Source of the DNA: Saccharothrix ecbatanensis
GTDB taxonomy: Bacteria > Actinomycetota > Actinomycetes > Mycobacteriales > Pseudonocardiaceae
Assembly: GCF_014205015.1 (NCBI RefSeq)
Contig: NZ_JACHMO010000001.1
Location: 3,658,001-3,722,000, forward strand
Direction of reading: 5' to 3'
DNA: 64,000 nucleotides
Shown here one piece after another: positions 63,604-64,000 of this stretch. The translations under genes were made by a program, and so were the position numbers. The notes under the pieces are model-generated. The model was given only the letters and a program-made list of their open reading frames with translations. It had not been told where the DNA came from and searched no databases. Every line of letters begins with the position of its first letter. Positions within the stretch are counted from its first letter, which is position 1.

Positions 63604-64000
63604 CTACGAGCACCAATCCCACCTGCTCACGGCCACCGCCGCGGCACTCCAGCCCGCGTAGCTGACGCACATCGGTGCGTACCCGTGGACCACGGCATAA
63701 TATTTGTAGTTGCCCTGGTCGATGAGGTTGCGGCTGTGGTCCTCGGAGTCCCTGTACAGCCCCGCCATCGTGTCCGTCGCGACGCCGATGGCTGTCCACT
63801 TGATCGTCGCCACGCAGTTGTACCCGCCTGCCTTGTGCAGCAGGTACACCCCAGCGTAGGCCTTGCCGTTCCAGGTCGCCGGCATAGAGTCGATCACCCG
63901 GTAACCTGCGCCGCACGCCTCTTCAGGCGTATAAGGGTTAGTGGCCGCGTGAGCCGGACTCACTCCAAGCCCCGCCAGCAATGCCAGCACCCCAACTGCG
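63604..64000 (-). CDS. SapA-like secreted protein, 5' end outside window
   Basis: About 130 codons, open at the window edge. The end of a signal peptide (…GVSPAHAA) is followed by a mature part with 'PYTPEEACGAGYRVID', 'GYNCVATIKW' and 'NYKYYAV' blocks of the spore-associated protein A family, which is secreted in morphological development of streptomycetes. Cysteines at several points suggest disulfides. Its start lies beyond the window; GTG 63990 is only an internal codon. Confidence 0.75.
   Translation of the reverse strand, partial: AVGVLALLAGLGVSPAHAATNPYTPEEACGAGYRVIDSMPATWNGKAYAGVYLLHKAGGYNCVATIKWTAIGVATDTMAGLYRDSEDHSRNLIDQGNYKYYAVVHGYAPMCVSYAGWSAAAVAVSRWDWCS

Overview
Organism: very high G+C, GC-rich third codon positions, dense MsiK-type sugar ABC importers without their own ATPases, LacI/IclR/GntR regulators, secreted CBM2 xylanase, DUF3152/DUF6153/DUF305 proteins, a type VII secretion-associated protein and a SapA-like secreted protein all point to a filamentous actinomycete, most likely of the Pseudonocardiaceae (Saccharothrix/Lentzea/Actinosynnema type). 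This is inferred from gene content, not from a marker gene.

Layout. (1) 1-1.6 kb: 5' part of a large LuxR-type ATPase regulator. (2) 1.8-12.2 kb: xylan block, a minus-strand operon of binding protein, two permeases, GH3 and GH43, then a GH10-CBM2 xylanase, divergent from its LacI regulator; a decayed carbohydrate-binding gene follows. (3) 12.3-27.4 kb: a deoxysugar (probably L-fucose) block. A secreted beta-helix protein resembling GH141 and an unassigned 638-residue protein may release the sugar. A binding protein and two permeases would import it. A mutarotase, aldo-keto reductase, lactonase, short-chain dehydrogenase and FAH-family hydrolase match the oxidative route L-fucose to lactone to fuconate to ... 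to pyruvate plus lactate. The dehydratase of that route is absent, and an RraA-fold protein sits in the operon. Four promoters carry related ATCGAT-centred sites. (4) 27.9-34.6 kb: a second LacI-controlled importer with an oxidoreductase and a PmoA-like protein, behind two palindromic operators.

(5) 34.6-37.7 kb: insertion-sequence debris, one intact IS, and three truncated ABC-transporter genes. (6) 37.7-43 kb: tandem DHA2-type drug exporters with a TetR regulator and matching operators, a MOSC protein and an AraC regulator. (7) 43-54.3 kb: envelope and copper block. A BlaI-type repressor and M56 protease pair has five matching operators (TACTA-N7-TAGTA) spread over 5.4 kb, in front of a lipoprotein, a VTT membrane protein/DUF3152 pair, DUF6153-DUF305, the repressor itself and an NlpC/P60 hydrolase. 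Next to it is a CsoR-CopZ-CopA copper operon in which CsoR has an in-frame TGA exactly at its second copper-ligand cysteine and CopZ carries a frameshifting deletion; an intact CopZ with its own CsoR box lies just upstream.

(8) 54.9-59.8 kb: a type VII secretion-linked accessory region with two copies of a ~180-bp leader, a candidate clan-CD peptidase effector, a truncated second copy of the IS (inverted relative to the first, 22 kb away) and an IS3 fragment. (9) 60.2-64 kb: a LuxR/HTH regulator, a secreted SGNH hydrolase and the 3' part of a SapA-like gene. No tRNA, rRNA or CRISPR array was seen.
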